Shown: positions 48,022 through 57,482, numbered from the stretch's first letter. The stretch is DNA of 64,000 nt from DATASD01 sp035478835 (GCA_035478835.1 DATIJH010000003.1:1-64000); one strand, 5' to 3'. Numbers and translations are program-made. Notes: generated from the sequence alone by a model not told the origin.

Positions 48022-49281
48022 ATGATTGTTAAGAAAGTTGCACACAAGGCTCGGGTCGGCACGAAAGTCCTTCGAGACGAAGGCCTCTTGGGCTTCACCA
48101 TTGTAGCGTTGCAATTCTTACAAAAACACCGCAAACGCACCGCCAAAAAACCAGAGGGCAAAAATCCCATCTACACCTGCGTCAAATATCAGGATGCGAT
48201 TCGCGCAGATATCAGCAAGCCGCTACCCGTCTGGAAAGGCACTGATAAAAAGCAACTCACCTTCAACTGGATCATGTCACCGCCCGGCAAAGGCAGCGGC
48301 GGTCACTTAAACGCCTTTCGTTTTATTAAGTTTTTGGAAGATGCCGGCCACGAATGCCGCATTTACTTGTACGCCCAGGACGGCAAGAGTCCGATCAGTG
48401 CTATTTTAAACGTCATGGGCGACTCGTATCCAGCGCTTAAGGCGACTGCGGGCATGCAATGGCTCGCCGACGATAACAATATGCTGCCGGCCGACGGCAT
48501 TTTTGCCACAAGTTGGGAAACGGCCTATCCGGCTTTTAATTCGCCCGTTAAAGCGCGCCGCTTTTATTTTATCCAAGACTTTGAACCGTACTTTTACCCG
48601 GCTGGCAGCTTTTATTCGCTCGCCGAAAACACCTATAAACTGGGCTTTTACGGTGTAACTGCCGGGGGCTGGCTGGCCAAAAAACTCCATACCGAGTACG
48701 GCATGCAGACTGACCATTTCGACTTTGGCTCGGACAAACAACTGTACTCGTACGACAACGCCGGCGAACGCAAAGAAGTCATGTGCTACGTCCGTCCATT
48801 CACCGAACGCCGCGGATTTGAAACCTGCATGATGGCGCTCGAACTTTTCCACGAGCAGCACCCGGATTACACCATCAACCTGGCCGGCTGGGACGTTTCC
48901 GAATACGACATCCCGTTCCCCTACGTCAACCTCAAGACACTCGAGCTGCACGAGCTCAACGCCCTTTACAACCGCTGCGCGGCCGCGCTTATTTTGTCGT
49001 TCACCAACATGTCACTCTTGCCGCTCGAAGTCTTGGGCAGCGGCACCATTCCGGTGGTAAACGAGGGCGAAAACAACTCGCTCGTATCCAACAATCCGTA
49101 CATCGAATATTCACCAAACGATCCGGTGTCACTCGCCAAAACGCTCACAAAAGTGGTAACCCGCAAAGACGGCGCGGCCTACGCCAAAAAGGCTGCGGCC
49201 AGTGTTAAAAAGGTCGGCTGGGCTGAGTCCGGCGCCAAGTTTGTTGGCATTGTGGAGCGCGAAACGAGGCGCCATGAGTAA
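48022..49281 (+). CDS. Glycosyltransferase, WsaF/rhamnosyltransferase-like GT-B
   Basis: A 419-residue GT-B glycosyltransferase resembling the rhamnan-building WsaF group: WIMSPPGKGSGGHLNAFRFI, ARRFYFIQDFEPYFYPAG, GGWLAKKLHTEYGMQ, and a C-terminal site with MCYVRPFTERRGFE, LHELNALYNRCAAALIL and MSLLPLEVLGSGTIPVV. It sits in a plus-strand operon with an epimerase and a GT2. TACAAT lies 10 nt upstream of the ATG. The rfb genes upstream make dTDP-rhamnose a likely donor. Confidence 0.85.
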   Translation: MIVKKVAHKARVGTKVLRDEGLLGFTIVALQFLQKHRKRTAKKPEGKNPIYTCVKYQDAIRADISKPLPVWKGTDKKQLTFNWIMSPPGKGSGGHLNAFRFIKFLEDAGHECRIYLYAQDGKSPISAILNVMGDSYPALKATAGMQWLADDNNMLPADGIFATSWETAYPAFNSPVKARRFYFIQDFEPYFYPAGSFYSLAENTYKLGFYGVTAGGWLAKKLHTEYGMQTDHFDFGSDKQLYSYDNAGERKEVMCYVRPFTERRGFETCMMALELFHEQHPDYTINLAGWDVSEYDIPFPYVNLKTLELHELNALYNRCAAALILSFTNMSLLPLEVLGSGTIPVVNEGENNSLVSNNPYIEYSPNDPVSLAKTLTKVVTRKDGAAYAKKAAASVKKVGWAESGAKFVGIVERETRRHE

Positions 49282-50215
49282 AATCGTGGTGTTCGGTGCC
49301 GGCGGATTTATCGGTCAGCACTTGGTACGACGATTCGCCAAAGAGCCGGATCACTCGGTTGTCGCCTTTGGCCGGTTCGCCGATTATCAGCGCGGCGCGG
49401 CCAGCCCGTTCGCCGAATATGCCAACGTCCAGCTGGTTTCGGGTGATTTTTTTAACCAACGCGACCTCGACAACGCGATCGACGGCGCCGACTACGTATT
49501 TCACCTTGTCACAACCACCACGCCAGCCACCTCAAACGACGACCCATTCATCGACATCGAGACCAACGTCCGTGGCAGCATTGAACTATTCGAGCTTTGC
49601 ACCAAACACCAAGTCAAAAAAGTAATCTTTTTGTCCTCGGGCGGCTCGGTGTACGGCGCCATCGACAGCACCGCCATCAATGAGCGCACATTGCCCGAAC
49701 CGCGCTCGCCATACGGCATCGGCAAACTCACCGTCGAGCACTTTTTGCGCTACTTTAAGTTCACCAAAAACCTCGATTACGTCGTCTACCGCGTTGCCAA
49801 TCCCTACGGCCCCGGCCAAAATATCTACGGCCGCCAAGGCGTCATCCCCATTTTCATGCACAAGTTCTTGTCTAACCAGCCGATCACCGTGTACGGCACC
49901 GGCAACATGGTGCGCGACTACATTTACATCGACGATCTCATCGACATGCTCGCCGGCACGTACGCCAAGCCCAACAAACACAGCGAATACAACCTGGGTA
50001 GCGGCCACGGCGTGAGCGTCAACGAGCTTATCAGCGCCATCGAAACCTGCGCCGGCCACAGTGTCGAAAAAGAGTACATGCCAACACCGGCAACATTCCT
50101 CGAAAAAAACGTGCTCGATATCAACCGTTTTGTAGAGGAGTTCGGCATTAAGCCAGCCACCTCGCTCGAAGACGGCATGCAAAGGACTTGGGATTATGTC
50201 AAAAAATTCAGCTAA
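49274..50215 (+). CDS. NAD-dependent epimerase/dehydratase
   Basis: A 313-residue extended SDR protein: KIVVFGAGGFIGQHLVRRF, the catalytic region LSSGGSVYGA with Y-x3-K replaced by SPYGIGKLTVE (YGIGK), YRVANPYGPGQN and RDYIYIDDLIDML. It most resembles GalE/UDP-glucuronate epimerase-like sugar nucleotide enzymes. It overlaps the upstream GT gene by 8 nt and the downstream GT2 by 20 nt, a tightly coupled operon. The product sugar is unknown. Confidence 0.85.
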   Translation: MSKIVVFGAGGFIGQHLVRRFAKEPDHSVVAFGRFADYQRGAASPFAEYANVQLVSGDFFNQRDLDNAIDGADYVFHLVTTTTPATSNDDPFIDIETNVRGSIELFELCTKHQVKKVIFLSSGGSVYGAIDSTAINERTLPEPRSPYGIGKLTVEHFLRYFKFTKNLDYVVYRVANPYGPGQNIYGRQGVIPIFMHKFLSNQPITVYGTGNMVRDYIYIDDLIDMLAGTYAKPNKHSEYNLGSGHGVSVNELISAIETCAGHSVEKEYMPTPATFLEKNVLDINRFVEEFGIKPATSLEDGMQRTWDYVKKFS

Positions 50216-51191
50216 AATCAGCAAATATATTTCGGTTTTCATCCCCACATTTAACGGCGAAAAATACTTAGGCGAATGCTTAGAAGCCATCCTGCATCAG
50301 GAGCTGCCCGCCGGATACGGCCTGGAAGTTATTGTAATCGACTCTGGCTCAACCGACGGCACGCTGCAAATTCTTGAGGCCTACAAAAGCAAAATCACAT
50401 TCAAGCAAATACCAAACAGCGAATTCGGCCACGGCAAAACGCGCCAGCAGGCCGCTGAAATGGCAAAAGGCGAGTACTTTTTGTGCCTGTCGCAGGACGC
50501 CACGCCCGCCCACTACCGCTGGATCATCAATATGATCGAGCCGTTCTTTTTGAGTGACCGCGTTGGCTGCGTGTTTGGTCGCCAGCAGGCCCGGCGCGAC
50601 GCCGCAGCAACCATCAAGCGTGAGGTCAACACGGTGTTCGGCGGCATTTGCGGGCCGGACGGCATTCTTATTCATCGGCACAAATCGTTGGTTGACGGCA
50701 AAGAAACCAACCCGCTTAGCACCTTTTATTCAGACGTAAATTCGGCGGCGCGCCGTGACCTGCTCGTGGGCGGCATTCCATTCCGCGACGTCAAATACGC
50801 CGAAGACCAAGCCCTGGCCGAAGACATGCAAACCCACGGTTATCTCAAAGCCTATGCGCCCCTCGGCGAAGTCTGGCACTCCAATGAGTACACTGTGCAC
50901 GAATATTTTAAGCGCAAATTCGATGAATACATTGGCCTGCAGGAAAGCCTCGGCCATGCTTTAGTACCGAGCCGGCGCTCACTGCTACTGGGTTGGATTC
51001 GCCCGACCATCGCCGACTACAAGTTCATCCGCCGCGATGGCGACTACGGCGCCAAATCCAAGCTGCTATGGTTCGCCAAAGCCCCGCTTTACAACATGGC
51101 TATGCAGCGCGGCAAATACAAAGCCGGCCAGCATTTGCACAACAACGCAGCCCGCAAAAAACTTTCGCTCGAAGCCGGCCGACGCAAATAA
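50196..51191 (+). CDS. Glycosyltransferase family 2, rhamnosyltransferase-like
   Basis: A 331-residue GT-A enzyme: VFIPTFNGEKYLGECLEAIL, VIVIDSGSTDGTLQIL, FGHGKTRQQAAEMAKGEYF and LCLSQDATPA, the last two typical of the WbbL/RgpB-type rhamnosyltransferases. A C-terminal extension (about 230-331) with EYFKRKFDEYIGLQESLG ends in a basic tail. It is last of its three-gene operon and converges on the RgpF-like gene with 2 nt between the stops. Confidence 0.88.
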   Translation: MSKNSAKISKYISVFIPTFNGEKYLGECLEAILHQELPAGYGLEVIVIDSGSTDGTLQILEAYKSKITFKQIPNSEFGHGKTRQQAAEMAKGEYFLCLSQDATPAHYRWIINMIEPFFLSDRVGCVFGRQQARRDAAATIKREVNTVFGGICGPDGILIHRHKSLVDGKETNPLSTFYSDVNSAARRDLLVGGIPFRDVKYAEDQALAEDMQTHGYLKAYAPLGEVWHSNEYTVHEYFKRKFDEYIGLQESLGHALVPSRRSLLLGWIRPTIADYKFIRRDGDYGAKSKLLWFAKAPLYNMAMQRGKYKAGQHLHNNAARKKLSLEAGRRK

Positions 51192-51193
51192 TA

Positions 51194-52204
51194 TTATTCT
51201 TTCGGGCCGATGTACACGTCCGACCAGTCCGGAATGTTATCGGTCTGGTACGTCTTGAGCTTTGCGAGCGCTGTTTGGTTTACTTCGTACAGATCCTTGC
51301 GATCGATTTCCGCGCTCAGGCAAAATACGCGCTCCAGCGCATGCGCGAATGTGCCGTCGATCTGCCCGGCTTCGCCCTCAAATTGCCTGGGGCCGTAGTT
51401 TTGGTGCAAGATTGGCGCGAGCGCGTCGAGCCGCGCCCAAAACATCGTGCCCGCAAAAAAGCCATAATCCGTGCGGCTACCCAGAACCTTCAGACTGGTT
51501 CCAGGCGAATAAACCTTGCTTAAAATCTCGTGCATGTGCCCTTGGTTGGCCTCAAAGTTCACTGGCAGCGATAAATAATGCTCTTCCGGTCCAATAATGC
51601 CGGTTTTGGGTTTTTTGAGCGCCGCAATAACCGAGTCGAGTACGGCGGGATTCTCCGGCACCAACTTGCCCGCCAAGTCGCTCAGCCAGTCGCCGCCGTC
51701 GGTGCGGTGCGTGGACTTTTTGGAGTGCATCTTTAACAAATACGTGTAACCGGCTTTTTCCAAGACCTTTGCCACCTCTATAAATGGCAAGACATCGCGT
51801 CCGCGATTCGGCACCACAAAAACATAGGCAGCCGGGAAGTCGCGCTTAATAGTTGCCGCAAAATCGCGGTGCGCAACCGGCAAAGTCACAAACAAATCAA
51901 ATGGATAGGCCTTGAGCAGCCGCAGTTTGGCTGCAAACAACTCCCAAGCCTCCGGGTAATACAAATGCAGCACAACGGCCATGTGCGTGTCTGGCGCACG
52001 ATGAACATTTGCGGCCACGCCCGCAAAAGCCAGACTGCGATAGGCGCGCAGGACGCGGCGCAAATCACGCTGCATCTTGGCGCGGTTTGCGTAATGGCGC
52101 GCGGCGGCGCGCGGTTCACGCACCACACGGTGCGCAGCCTTGGCAACAGCAAAGAGGTGCGGCTGGCGCTTTATAGCTTCTTTAAGCTTGGTCGTGGCGC
52201 GCAT
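51194..52204 (-). CDS. RgpF-like rhamnan synthesis protein
   Basis: A 336-residue protein with the RgpF (PF05045) hallmarks VVLHLYYPEAWELFAAKL, FVVPNRGRDVLPFIEVAKVL, YLLKMHSKKSTHRTDGGDW and TGIIGPEEHYLSLPVN, a glycosyltransferase family that extends rhamnose-rich polysaccharides. The N-terminal 75 residues are basic and Arg-rich. The start lies inside the 3' end of the methyltransferase gene (23-nt overlap), so it is downstream in a Wzm-Wzt-methyltransferase-RgpF operon on the minus strand. Confidence 0.88.
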   Translation of the reverse strand: MRATTKLKEAIKRQPHLFAVAKAAHRVVREPRAAARHYANRAKMQRDLRRVLRAYRSLAFAGVAANVHRAPDTHMAVVLHLYYPEAWELFAAKLRLLKAYPFDLFVTLPVAHRDFAATIKRDFPAAYVFVVPNRGRDVLPFIEVAKVLEKAGYTYLLKMHSKKSTHRTDGGDWLSDLAGKLVPENPAVLDSVIAALKKPKTGIIGPEEHYLSLPVNFEANQGHMHEILSKVYSPGTSLKVLGSRTDYGFFAGTMFWARLDALAPILHQNYGPRQFEGEAGQIDGTFAHALERVFCLSAEIDRKDLYEVNQTALAKLKTYQTDNIPDWSDVYIGPKE

Positions 52205-53138
52205 GGCCGGTTATGCTCCGTTTGGCCTTGGCAAAATTTTGGGCAAGGTGATAGGTACGCGAACCTTTAATCGCCCGGATTTCGTCGCGGGCGTTCTGTA
52301 GCTCGGCTTCGAGTACGCTATTTTTTGCCTCGAGCTCGCGCATGTGGTTCGCGACCTTCTCAATCTGCAGTTCGGCCGACATGTGCGCCCCAATAATCTG
52401 CCGGTCGCTGTAGTGACCGCCAAGCGCTGCGAGCGGCGCAATCTTTTCGTTTTGTTCGATCTTGCGGTTGCTGCAGACCAGGTAAAAATACAGACATTGC
52501 TCGGTCTTGAGCGGCGCCAGATTGAGCGTCGGCACCTCTATTGCGCCTTCGCTTTTGATGAGCGTTTCGTCACCCACTGCCACATATTTCCAGGTGCCCT
52601 GGTAGTACGAGTCGATGTTTTTAAAGTCTTTTTTGAGCAGCGCCACGAGCTCTTTGTATTCAAACTCGTGTAAGTGGAAGTGGTTGCCCTCGGCAAATTC
52701 CAGATCGTTCGGCGTTGAGACAATCGCGATGCCGTCCGGCTTTAGCACCCGCTTCATCTCGTCGATAAATTTGCGGTAATCTTTGATGTGCTCAATGGTT
52801 TCAAAGGTGATGACCACATCGACCGAGTTGTCTTCCAGCGGAATGCTTTCGCCGTCGCCAACTTTGTATTCCAGGTTTTGGGCCGGGAACTGCTGACGGG
52901 CGTACTCCACTGCACCCTTGTCAACGTCCACGCCGTACACTTTTTTGGCAGTTTTGGCGAGCAACTGACTGCCGTAGCCGGAGCCGCTGGCAATATCGAG
53001 CACCACTTTTCCGCGCACTAACTCCTGAGCGCACATGTAACGCGTCAGATGTTCGGCATAAATCAAATCGCCTTTGTGGAATTCCGGGATCATGCGTTCT
53101 CCGGTGTCGTTCAGTGCTTGTTTGGTCTTGCCTGCCAT
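52182..53138 (-). CDS. SAM-dependent methyltransferase with C-terminal coiled coil
   Basis: A 318-residue protein. Residues about 15-225 form a class I methyltransferase (VVLDIASGSGYGSQLLA as SAM motif I, VYGVDVDKGAVEYARQQF, VDVVITFETIEHIKDYRKF). The last 70 residues are a coiled coil (VANHMRELEAKNSVLEAE) ending in a basic tail. In Wzm/Wzt-dependent systems such proteins cap or modify the growing chain (as in WbdD-like enzymes), with the coiled coil as spacer or binding part; here that is inference from position 20 nt after wzt. Confidence 0.85.
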   Translation of the reverse strand: MAGKTKQALNDTGERMIPEFHKGDLIYAEHLTRYMCAQELVRGKVVLDIASGSGYGSQLLAKTAKKVYGVDVDKGAVEYARQQFPAQNLEYKVGDGESIPLEDNSVDVVITFETIEHIKDYRKFIDEMKRVLKPDGIAIVSTPNDLEFAEGNHFHLHEFEYKELVALLKKDFKNIDSYYQGTWKYVAVGDETLIKSEGAIEVPTLNLAPLKTEQCLYFYLVCSNRKIEQNEKIAPLAALGGHYSDRQIIGAHMSAELQIEKVANHMRELEAKNSVLEAELQNARDEIRAIKGSRTYHLAQNFAKAKRSITGHARHDQA

Positions 53139-53158
53139 GTCCTTAAAACCTTTCTCGA

Positions 53159-54409
53159 TTATTTCTTGCCGGCTTTCCGAACGGTTAGCTTGAGCTTTTG
53201 GTCGGAAGACAAAAGAGAGTGGGGATTGTCGCTGCCGGAAATCAAGAAGGTTGCGGCGCGCGGCCGCTGATCCAGAAACACCGAGGCTGATTCGTTGGCA
53301 ATAGCCGGCTCGATGTAGTATTCGCCGTCGTTCAAAAACTTAGGCAGGTCGATGGTGACTTCCACGGTTTCACCTGCAGCGAACGCGCCCGTTTCTTTTA
53401 CACCATCAATCAGCGTGTTGGTGGCGAACACGGCCTTGTCCAGGTTTTTTTGCCAAACCGTAATGCCGAACACCGGGTTGTTGAGCGCGTGCTTTATCTG
53501 CACCGTAAAGCGCAGCCCGATCGGATCGCCGTAGCTGAACTTCTTTTTGGAGCGGCCCTCGGCGTCGCAGGCCGTCGTATTTTGGATGGCGGCGTATTCG
53601 GAGACGACCGGCTTGCGCGCGGTGTCCTCATTCTTTTTAGCTTCGGCATTGCCAAGCTCTTCGAGCACCACTTTACTGTATTCCTGCAGCACTTCCTGGA
53701 TCGTGCCAGCTTTAGTGATTTCGCCCTTGTCTACCAAAATGCCGCGGTCGCAAAAGCGCTCCAAAGAACTGCGATCGTGCGACACGAACACCACGGTCGC
53801 GCCCTTTTTCTTGAGTTCATAAAAATAATCAAAACATTTGGTTTGGAAGGCGGCATCACCAACGGCGAGCACCTCGTCGATCAGCAAAATGTCGCTCTGC
53901 GCGCGAATGGCGATCGAAAATGCCAGTCGCACCTGCATACCACTGCTGTAGTTTTTGAGCTTTTGGTCCATAAAGCGCTCCAGCTCGGCAAAGCTGACGA
54001 TGTCGTTATATAAACGGTCCATTTCTTTGCGCGAAAAACCGAGCAGGGCGCCGTTCAAAAACACGTTTTCGCGGCCGGTGAGCTCCGGATTAAAGCCCAC
54101 ACCCAGCTCAATAAACGGCGTCAAGCGGCCATGTACCTGGATCGAGCCTTTGCTTGGCGAGTAAATCCCGGCCAACAGCTTGAGCAGCGTACTTTTGCCC
54201 GAACCGTTGCGGCCGACGATACCAAAAAACTCGCCTTGCTTGATCTCGAAATTCACGTCCTTCAAGACTTTTTGCAGCTCGTACGAGCGCTTTTGGCGCC
54301 AAAAATTAACGACCGCGCTCTTGATCGACGTAGTTTTTTCGTGCGGCAAACGGAATGATTTAGAAACGCCATTAACGGCAATCATCACCGGTGCGTGTTT
54401 GTCTGCCAT
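53159..54409 (-). CDS. wzt: Polysaccharide ABC exporter ATPase with Wzt C-terminal domain
   Basis: A 416-residue ATP-binding subunit. Walker A GRNGSGKST (66-74), the Wzt-type signature KNYSSGMQVRLAFS, Walker B ILLIDEVLAVGD and H-loop FVSHDRSS are intact. After residue 270 follows a beta-sandwich Wzt_C domain (FSYGDPIGLRFTVQIK, GETVEVTIDLPKFLNDGEYY), which recognises the chain end of the exported glycan. The start overlaps the wzm stop by 1 nt. Its presence implies that the polymer is capped before export, consistent with the methyltransferase gene next to it. Confidence 0.93.
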   Translation of the reverse strand: MADKHAPVMIAVNGVSKSFRLPHEKTTSIKSAVVNFWRQKRSYELQKVLKDVNFEIKQGEFFGIVGRNGSGKSTLLKLLAGIYSPSKGSIQVHGRLTPFIELGVGFNPELTGRENVFLNGALLGFSRKEMDRLYNDIVSFAELERFMDQKLKNYSSGMQVRLAFSIAIRAQSDILLIDEVLAVGDAAFQTKCFDYFYELKKKGATVVFVSHDRSSLERFCDRGILVDKGEITKAGTIQEVLQEYSKVVLEELGNAEAKKNEDTARKPVVSEYAAIQNTTACDAEGRSKKKFSYGDPIGLRFTVQIKHALNNPVFGITVWQKNLDKAVFATNTLIDGVKETGAFAAGETVEVTIDLPKFLNDGEYYIEPAIANESASVFLDQRPRAATFLISGSDNPHSLLSSDQKLKLTVRKAGKK

Positions 54410-55209
54410 TAAATATTCTCCGCGAAGTACTTAGATTCTTTGCGGAAGTACACCAGGCCGCCGACAAGTACCAGCACTACAAACGCAATCGGCAGCAAAA
54501 AGTCGTAACCGCCCTGGAACACGTGGTAAATCGTGGAAGTTTTGTGCGTCACCACCGCATAACGCGCGTCTTGAATGGCTTGGCCCATCGGGTTTAAAAT
54601 CACCAGTTTTTGCAATGTCACGTTCGGCAGTCGCGATAGCGGGTAGAGGATCGGTGTCAGGTAAAATCCGGCCTGCAGCACGACTTCCCAGATGTACGTG
54701 ACGTCGCGGAACTTCACAAAAGCCGCCGACAAAAACAGCGACAAGCCCAGCGCAAACACGTAGACTTCAAGCAAAATCAGCGGCAGCAGTAAAATAGAAT
54801 CGCTCACGTCCACCTTGTTAATCGCCATTGTAATCGCCACGACCACCAGGTTGAGCAAAAGGTTAATGAGCGCAGAGATGCTGCTGCTAAACACGATAAT
54901 CCAGCGCGGAATGCGGATTTTGCGGATCAAGTCGCCGCGACCCACAATCGAGCCCAAGCTCTGCACCGTCATCTCGATAAAGAAGTTCCAGATCACAATG
55001 CCGAGCAGCAAATACACCGCCGTGTGCGGCACGCCAAAATCAATCTTCATAAACTTCACGAAAACCGTGTAGAGGATGGCGAAAATAAGCAGCGGGCGCA
55101 GCAGGGACCACGCATAGCCTAAAGCCGACCCTTGATAGCGGAGTTTAAAGTCCGTTCGCACCAATTCGGCAAGCAGCGCCCTATTCTGTTTCGAGAAAAT
55201 GTGTTTCAT
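54409..55209 (-). CDS. wzm: Polysaccharide ABC exporter permease
   Basis: A 266-residue ABC-2 type membrane protein of the Wzm/TagG group: six hydrophobic segments, LVRTDFKLRYQGSALGYAWSL at the N terminus, and GSIVGRGDLIRKIRIPRWI in the cytoplasmic loop, all diagnostic. It exports lipid-linked polysaccharide together with the Wzt protein. The gene starts a minus-strand operon; TATAAT (55226-55231) lies 16 nt upstream of the ATG. It is divergent from the GT2 gene at 55262, with overlapping promoter regions. Confidence 0.93.
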   Translation of the reverse strand: MKHIFSKQNRALLAELVRTDFKLRYQGSALGYAWSLLRPLLIFAILYTVFVKFMKIDFGVPHTAVYLLLGIVIWNFFIEMTVQSLGSIVGRGDLIRKIRIPRWIIVFSSSISALINLLLNLVVVAITMAINKVDVSDSILLLPLILLEVYVFALGLSLFLSAAFVKFRDVTYIWEVVLQAGFYLTPILYPLSRLPNVTLQKLVILNPMGQAIQDARYAVVTHKTSTIYHVFQGGYDFLLPIAFVVLVLVGGLVYFRKESKYFAENI

Positions 55210-55225
55210 TGTCTATCAAGATTTG

Positions 55226-55246
55226 ATTATAGTGTAGTTGTATACT
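55226..55246. promoter_or_regulatory. Divergent promoter pair wzm / GT2
   Basis: The minus-strand TATAAT (55226-55231) serves wzm, and the plus-strand TATACT (55241-55246) serves the GT2 gene starting 15 nt later. The two -10 elements are only 9 nt apart, so the polymerases should compete. Confidence 0.5.
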
Positions 55247-55261
55247 TTTATAAAGGTTTTG

Positions 55262-56293
55262 ATGTTGAAAACAAACGCACACATTACTGTTGTTGTCCCG
55301 AACTGGAACGGTCGCGAAGAGGTCGGCGCCTGCTTAAAGTCACTGCTGGCGCAATCGTTAAAGGCGCATATTATTGTAGTGGACAACGGCTCGATCGACG
55401 GCTCGCTGCAATATATCAAAGAAAATTTCAAAAAGGTGGAGGTGATTGAGCACCGCGAAAACAAGGGTTTCGCCGGTGGCGTCAACGCCGGCATCCGTAA
55501 GGCAATGGAGGACGGCGCCCGCTACGTTGCGCTGTTTAACAACGATGCCATCGCCAGCAAAACATGGCTCGAAGAACTGGTGCGAGCGCTCGACAACAAC
55601 GACAGCGTCGGCATCGTAACCTGCAAACTCATGGATGCCAATAAGGAACACCTGGACAGCACCGGCGATTATTACACAACCTGGGGCTTGCCATATCCGC
55701 GCGGCCGGGGCGAGCCAGTCTCGGACAAATACGACCGCGAAACCGCCGTGCTTGGCGGCTCCGGCGGTGCCAGTCTGTACCGCACCGCATTATTTGACGA
55801 CATCGGACTGTTCGACGAAGACTTCTTCGCCTATTACGAAGATGTGGATGTGAGCCTGCGCGCGCAGCTTGCCGGCTGGAAAGTGCGCTACGAGCCCAAA
55901 GCCATTGCGTACCACCAAATCGGCGCCACCAGCGGTAAGATCAAAGGCTTTACTACCTATCAGACCATGAAAAACCTGCCGCTCCTGCTTTGGAAGAATA
56001 TACCGGCAGCATATTTGTGGCGCGTTTTGCCGCGATTCACGCTGGCATATTTGCTGTTTTTTGCGAGCGCGATCCAGCGCCACCACGGCAAAGCCGCGTT
56101 TAAAGGATGGCTTAAGGCGTGGCAGCTTTTGCCGCTCAAATTGATCGAACGGCATGAAATCCAGCGCGCCCGCGGCGTATCCGCCAAATATATCTGGACG
56201 CTCATGACGCACGATTTACCACCGAACGCACGGCGATTACGCCAACTGCGCGCCGGCTATTGGCGTTTGCTCGGCAAAAAAGGGATCGTCTAA
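55262..56293 (+). CDS. Glycosyltransferase family 2, WbbL/rhamnosyl type
   Basis: A 343-residue GT-A enzyme with VVVPNWNGREEVGACLKSLL, IIVVDNGSIDGSLQYI, NKGFAGGVNAGIRKAMEDG, VALFNNDAIASKTWLEEL and FDEDFFAYYEDVDVSLRAQ, features of the rhamnosyltransferase RfbF/WbbL group. The C-terminal part (about 240-343) has a hydrophobic helix pair that may touch the membrane. The frame opens at 55238, but the ATG at 55262 fits the family. It is followed 3 nt later by a GT4 gene. Confidence 0.9.
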   Translation: MLKTNAHITVVVPNWNGREEVGACLKSLLAQSLKAHIIVVDNGSIDGSLQYIKENFKKVEVIEHRENKGFAGGVNAGIRKAMEDGARYVALFNNDAIASKTWLEELVRALDNNDSVGIVTCKLMDANKEHLDSTGDYYTTWGLPYPRGRGEPVSDKYDRETAVLGGSGGASLYRTALFDDIGLFDEDFFAYYEDVDVSLRAQLAGWKVRYEPKAIAYHQIGATSGKIKGFTTYQTMKNLPLLLWKNIPAAYLWRVLPRFTLAYLLFFASAIQRHHGKAAFKGWLKAWQLLPLKLIERHEIQRARGVSAKYIWTLMTHDLPPNARRLRQLRAGYWRLLGKKGIV

Positions 56294-56296
56294 GGG

Positions 56297-57391
56297 ATGA
56301 AGAGAATCGTAATTGATGCGCGCGAACTGCGCACTAGCACCGGCCGCTACGTTGAACGCCTTTTACATTATTTACAACAAGTTGACAGTGGTCATGATTA
56401 CGTTGTGCTGCTCCAGCCAAAAGACATGGACGGCTGGCAGCCAACCAATCCGCACTTTACCAAAGTCGCCACGCCATTTAAGGAATTCACGTTTGGCGAA
56501 CAGCTCGGCTTTATGGGACAAATTAAAAGTTTGCGCCCTGATCTGGTATTTTTCCCGATGGTGCAGCAGCCGGTGTTGTACCGCGGCAAAACCGTGACAT
56601 GCATGCAGGATCTCACCGGCATCCGGTTCCGTAATCCAACCAAAAATCCACTGGTGTACAGCGTTAAACAACAGATTTATAAGTGGGTTAACAAATATGT
56701 GGCGCGCAAAAGCGATGCGCTGATTGCGCCAACCAACTTTGTGGCCGATGACGTTGCCGCGTACACGCATGTGCCGCGCGAAAAATTCACCGTAACATAC
56801 GAATCCGCCGATTACCTCCCGGGCGAGCCCGAGCCCCTGCCCGCCTTGCAAAATAAGAAATTTATTATGTACGTCGGCAGACCGCAGCCGCACAAAAACT
56901 TATGGCGGCTGGTTGAAGCTTTTCAGATCTTAAAGCAGCAATTCCCCGACCTGCAGCTGGCGCTCGTCGGCAAAAAGGACGACATGTACCGCATTATCGT
57001 GCGCCGCGTGCAAGCAGCCGGGATTCCGGACGTGGTATTTACGGATTTCGTCAGCGACGCCGCGCTCAAATGGATGTACGAAAACTGCCAAGCGTACATT
57101 TTTCCGTCACTGAGCGAAGGCTTTGGCCTGCCCGGGCTTGAGGCCATGCGCCACGGCGCCGCCGTTGCCTCCAGCAATGCCACCTGCTTGCCAGAGGTGA
57201 ATGGTGATGCGGCGCACTACTTTGACCCGCTGGATGTAACCGACATGGCCGCTAAAATTGCCGAGATCATTGCCGAGCCGACGCTTAAAAAGCAGCTCAT
57301 CGCCAAAGGCAAAGCGCAAGTCGCCAAATACTCCTGGAAGCGCATGGCCGAACAAACCCTGCAAGTCTTCCAAAAAACCCTTGCCGAATAG
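56297..57391 (+). CDS. Glycosyltransferase family 4
   Basis: A 364-residue GT-B enzyme. The N-terminal RIVIDARELRTSTGRYVERLL and the C-terminal FIMYVGRPQPHKNLWRLVEAF, LALVGKKDDMYRIIVRR, VFTDFVSDAALKWMYENC and FPSLSEGFGLPGLEAMRHG are canonical for mannosyl/glucosyl GT4 proteins (MtfB/WbaZ-like). It starts 3 nt after the GT2 gene, completing the plus-strand pair at the right end of the polysaccharide locus. Confidence 0.92.
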   Translation: MKRIVIDARELRTSTGRYVERLLHYLQQVDSGHDYVVLLQPKDMDGWQPTNPHFTKVATPFKEFTFGEQLGFMGQIKSLRPDLVFFPMVQQPVLYRGKTVTCMQDLTGIRFRNPTKNPLVYSVKQQIYKWVNKYVARKSDALIAPTNFVADDVAAYTHVPREKFTVTYESADYLPGEPEPLPALQNKKFIMYVGRPQPHKNLWRLVEAFQILKQQFPDLQLALVGKKDDMYRIIVRRVQAAGIPDVVFTDFVSDAALKWMYENCQAYIFPSLSEGFGLPGLEAMRHGAAVASSNATCLPEVNGDAAHYFDPLDVTDMAAKIAEIIAEPTLKKQLIAKGKAQVAKYSWKRMAEQTLQVFQKTLAE

Positions 57392-57438
57392 CCACAGCCC
57401 CAGATCGATAGCAAGGAATTATACTTTATATATGATCA

Positions 57439-57456
57439 AAATATGATACAATATAA
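57439..57456 (+). promoter_or_regulatory. AT-rich promoter region of the 137-residue protein gene
   Basis: TGATACAATATAAT offers two overlapping -10 hexamers (TACAAT and TATAAT) in an A/T-rich stretch, about 25-35 nt upstream of the ATG at 57483. Confidence 0.45.
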
Positions 57457-57482
57457 TCTAAAGTAGTTCGTGAGGTTTTTAA

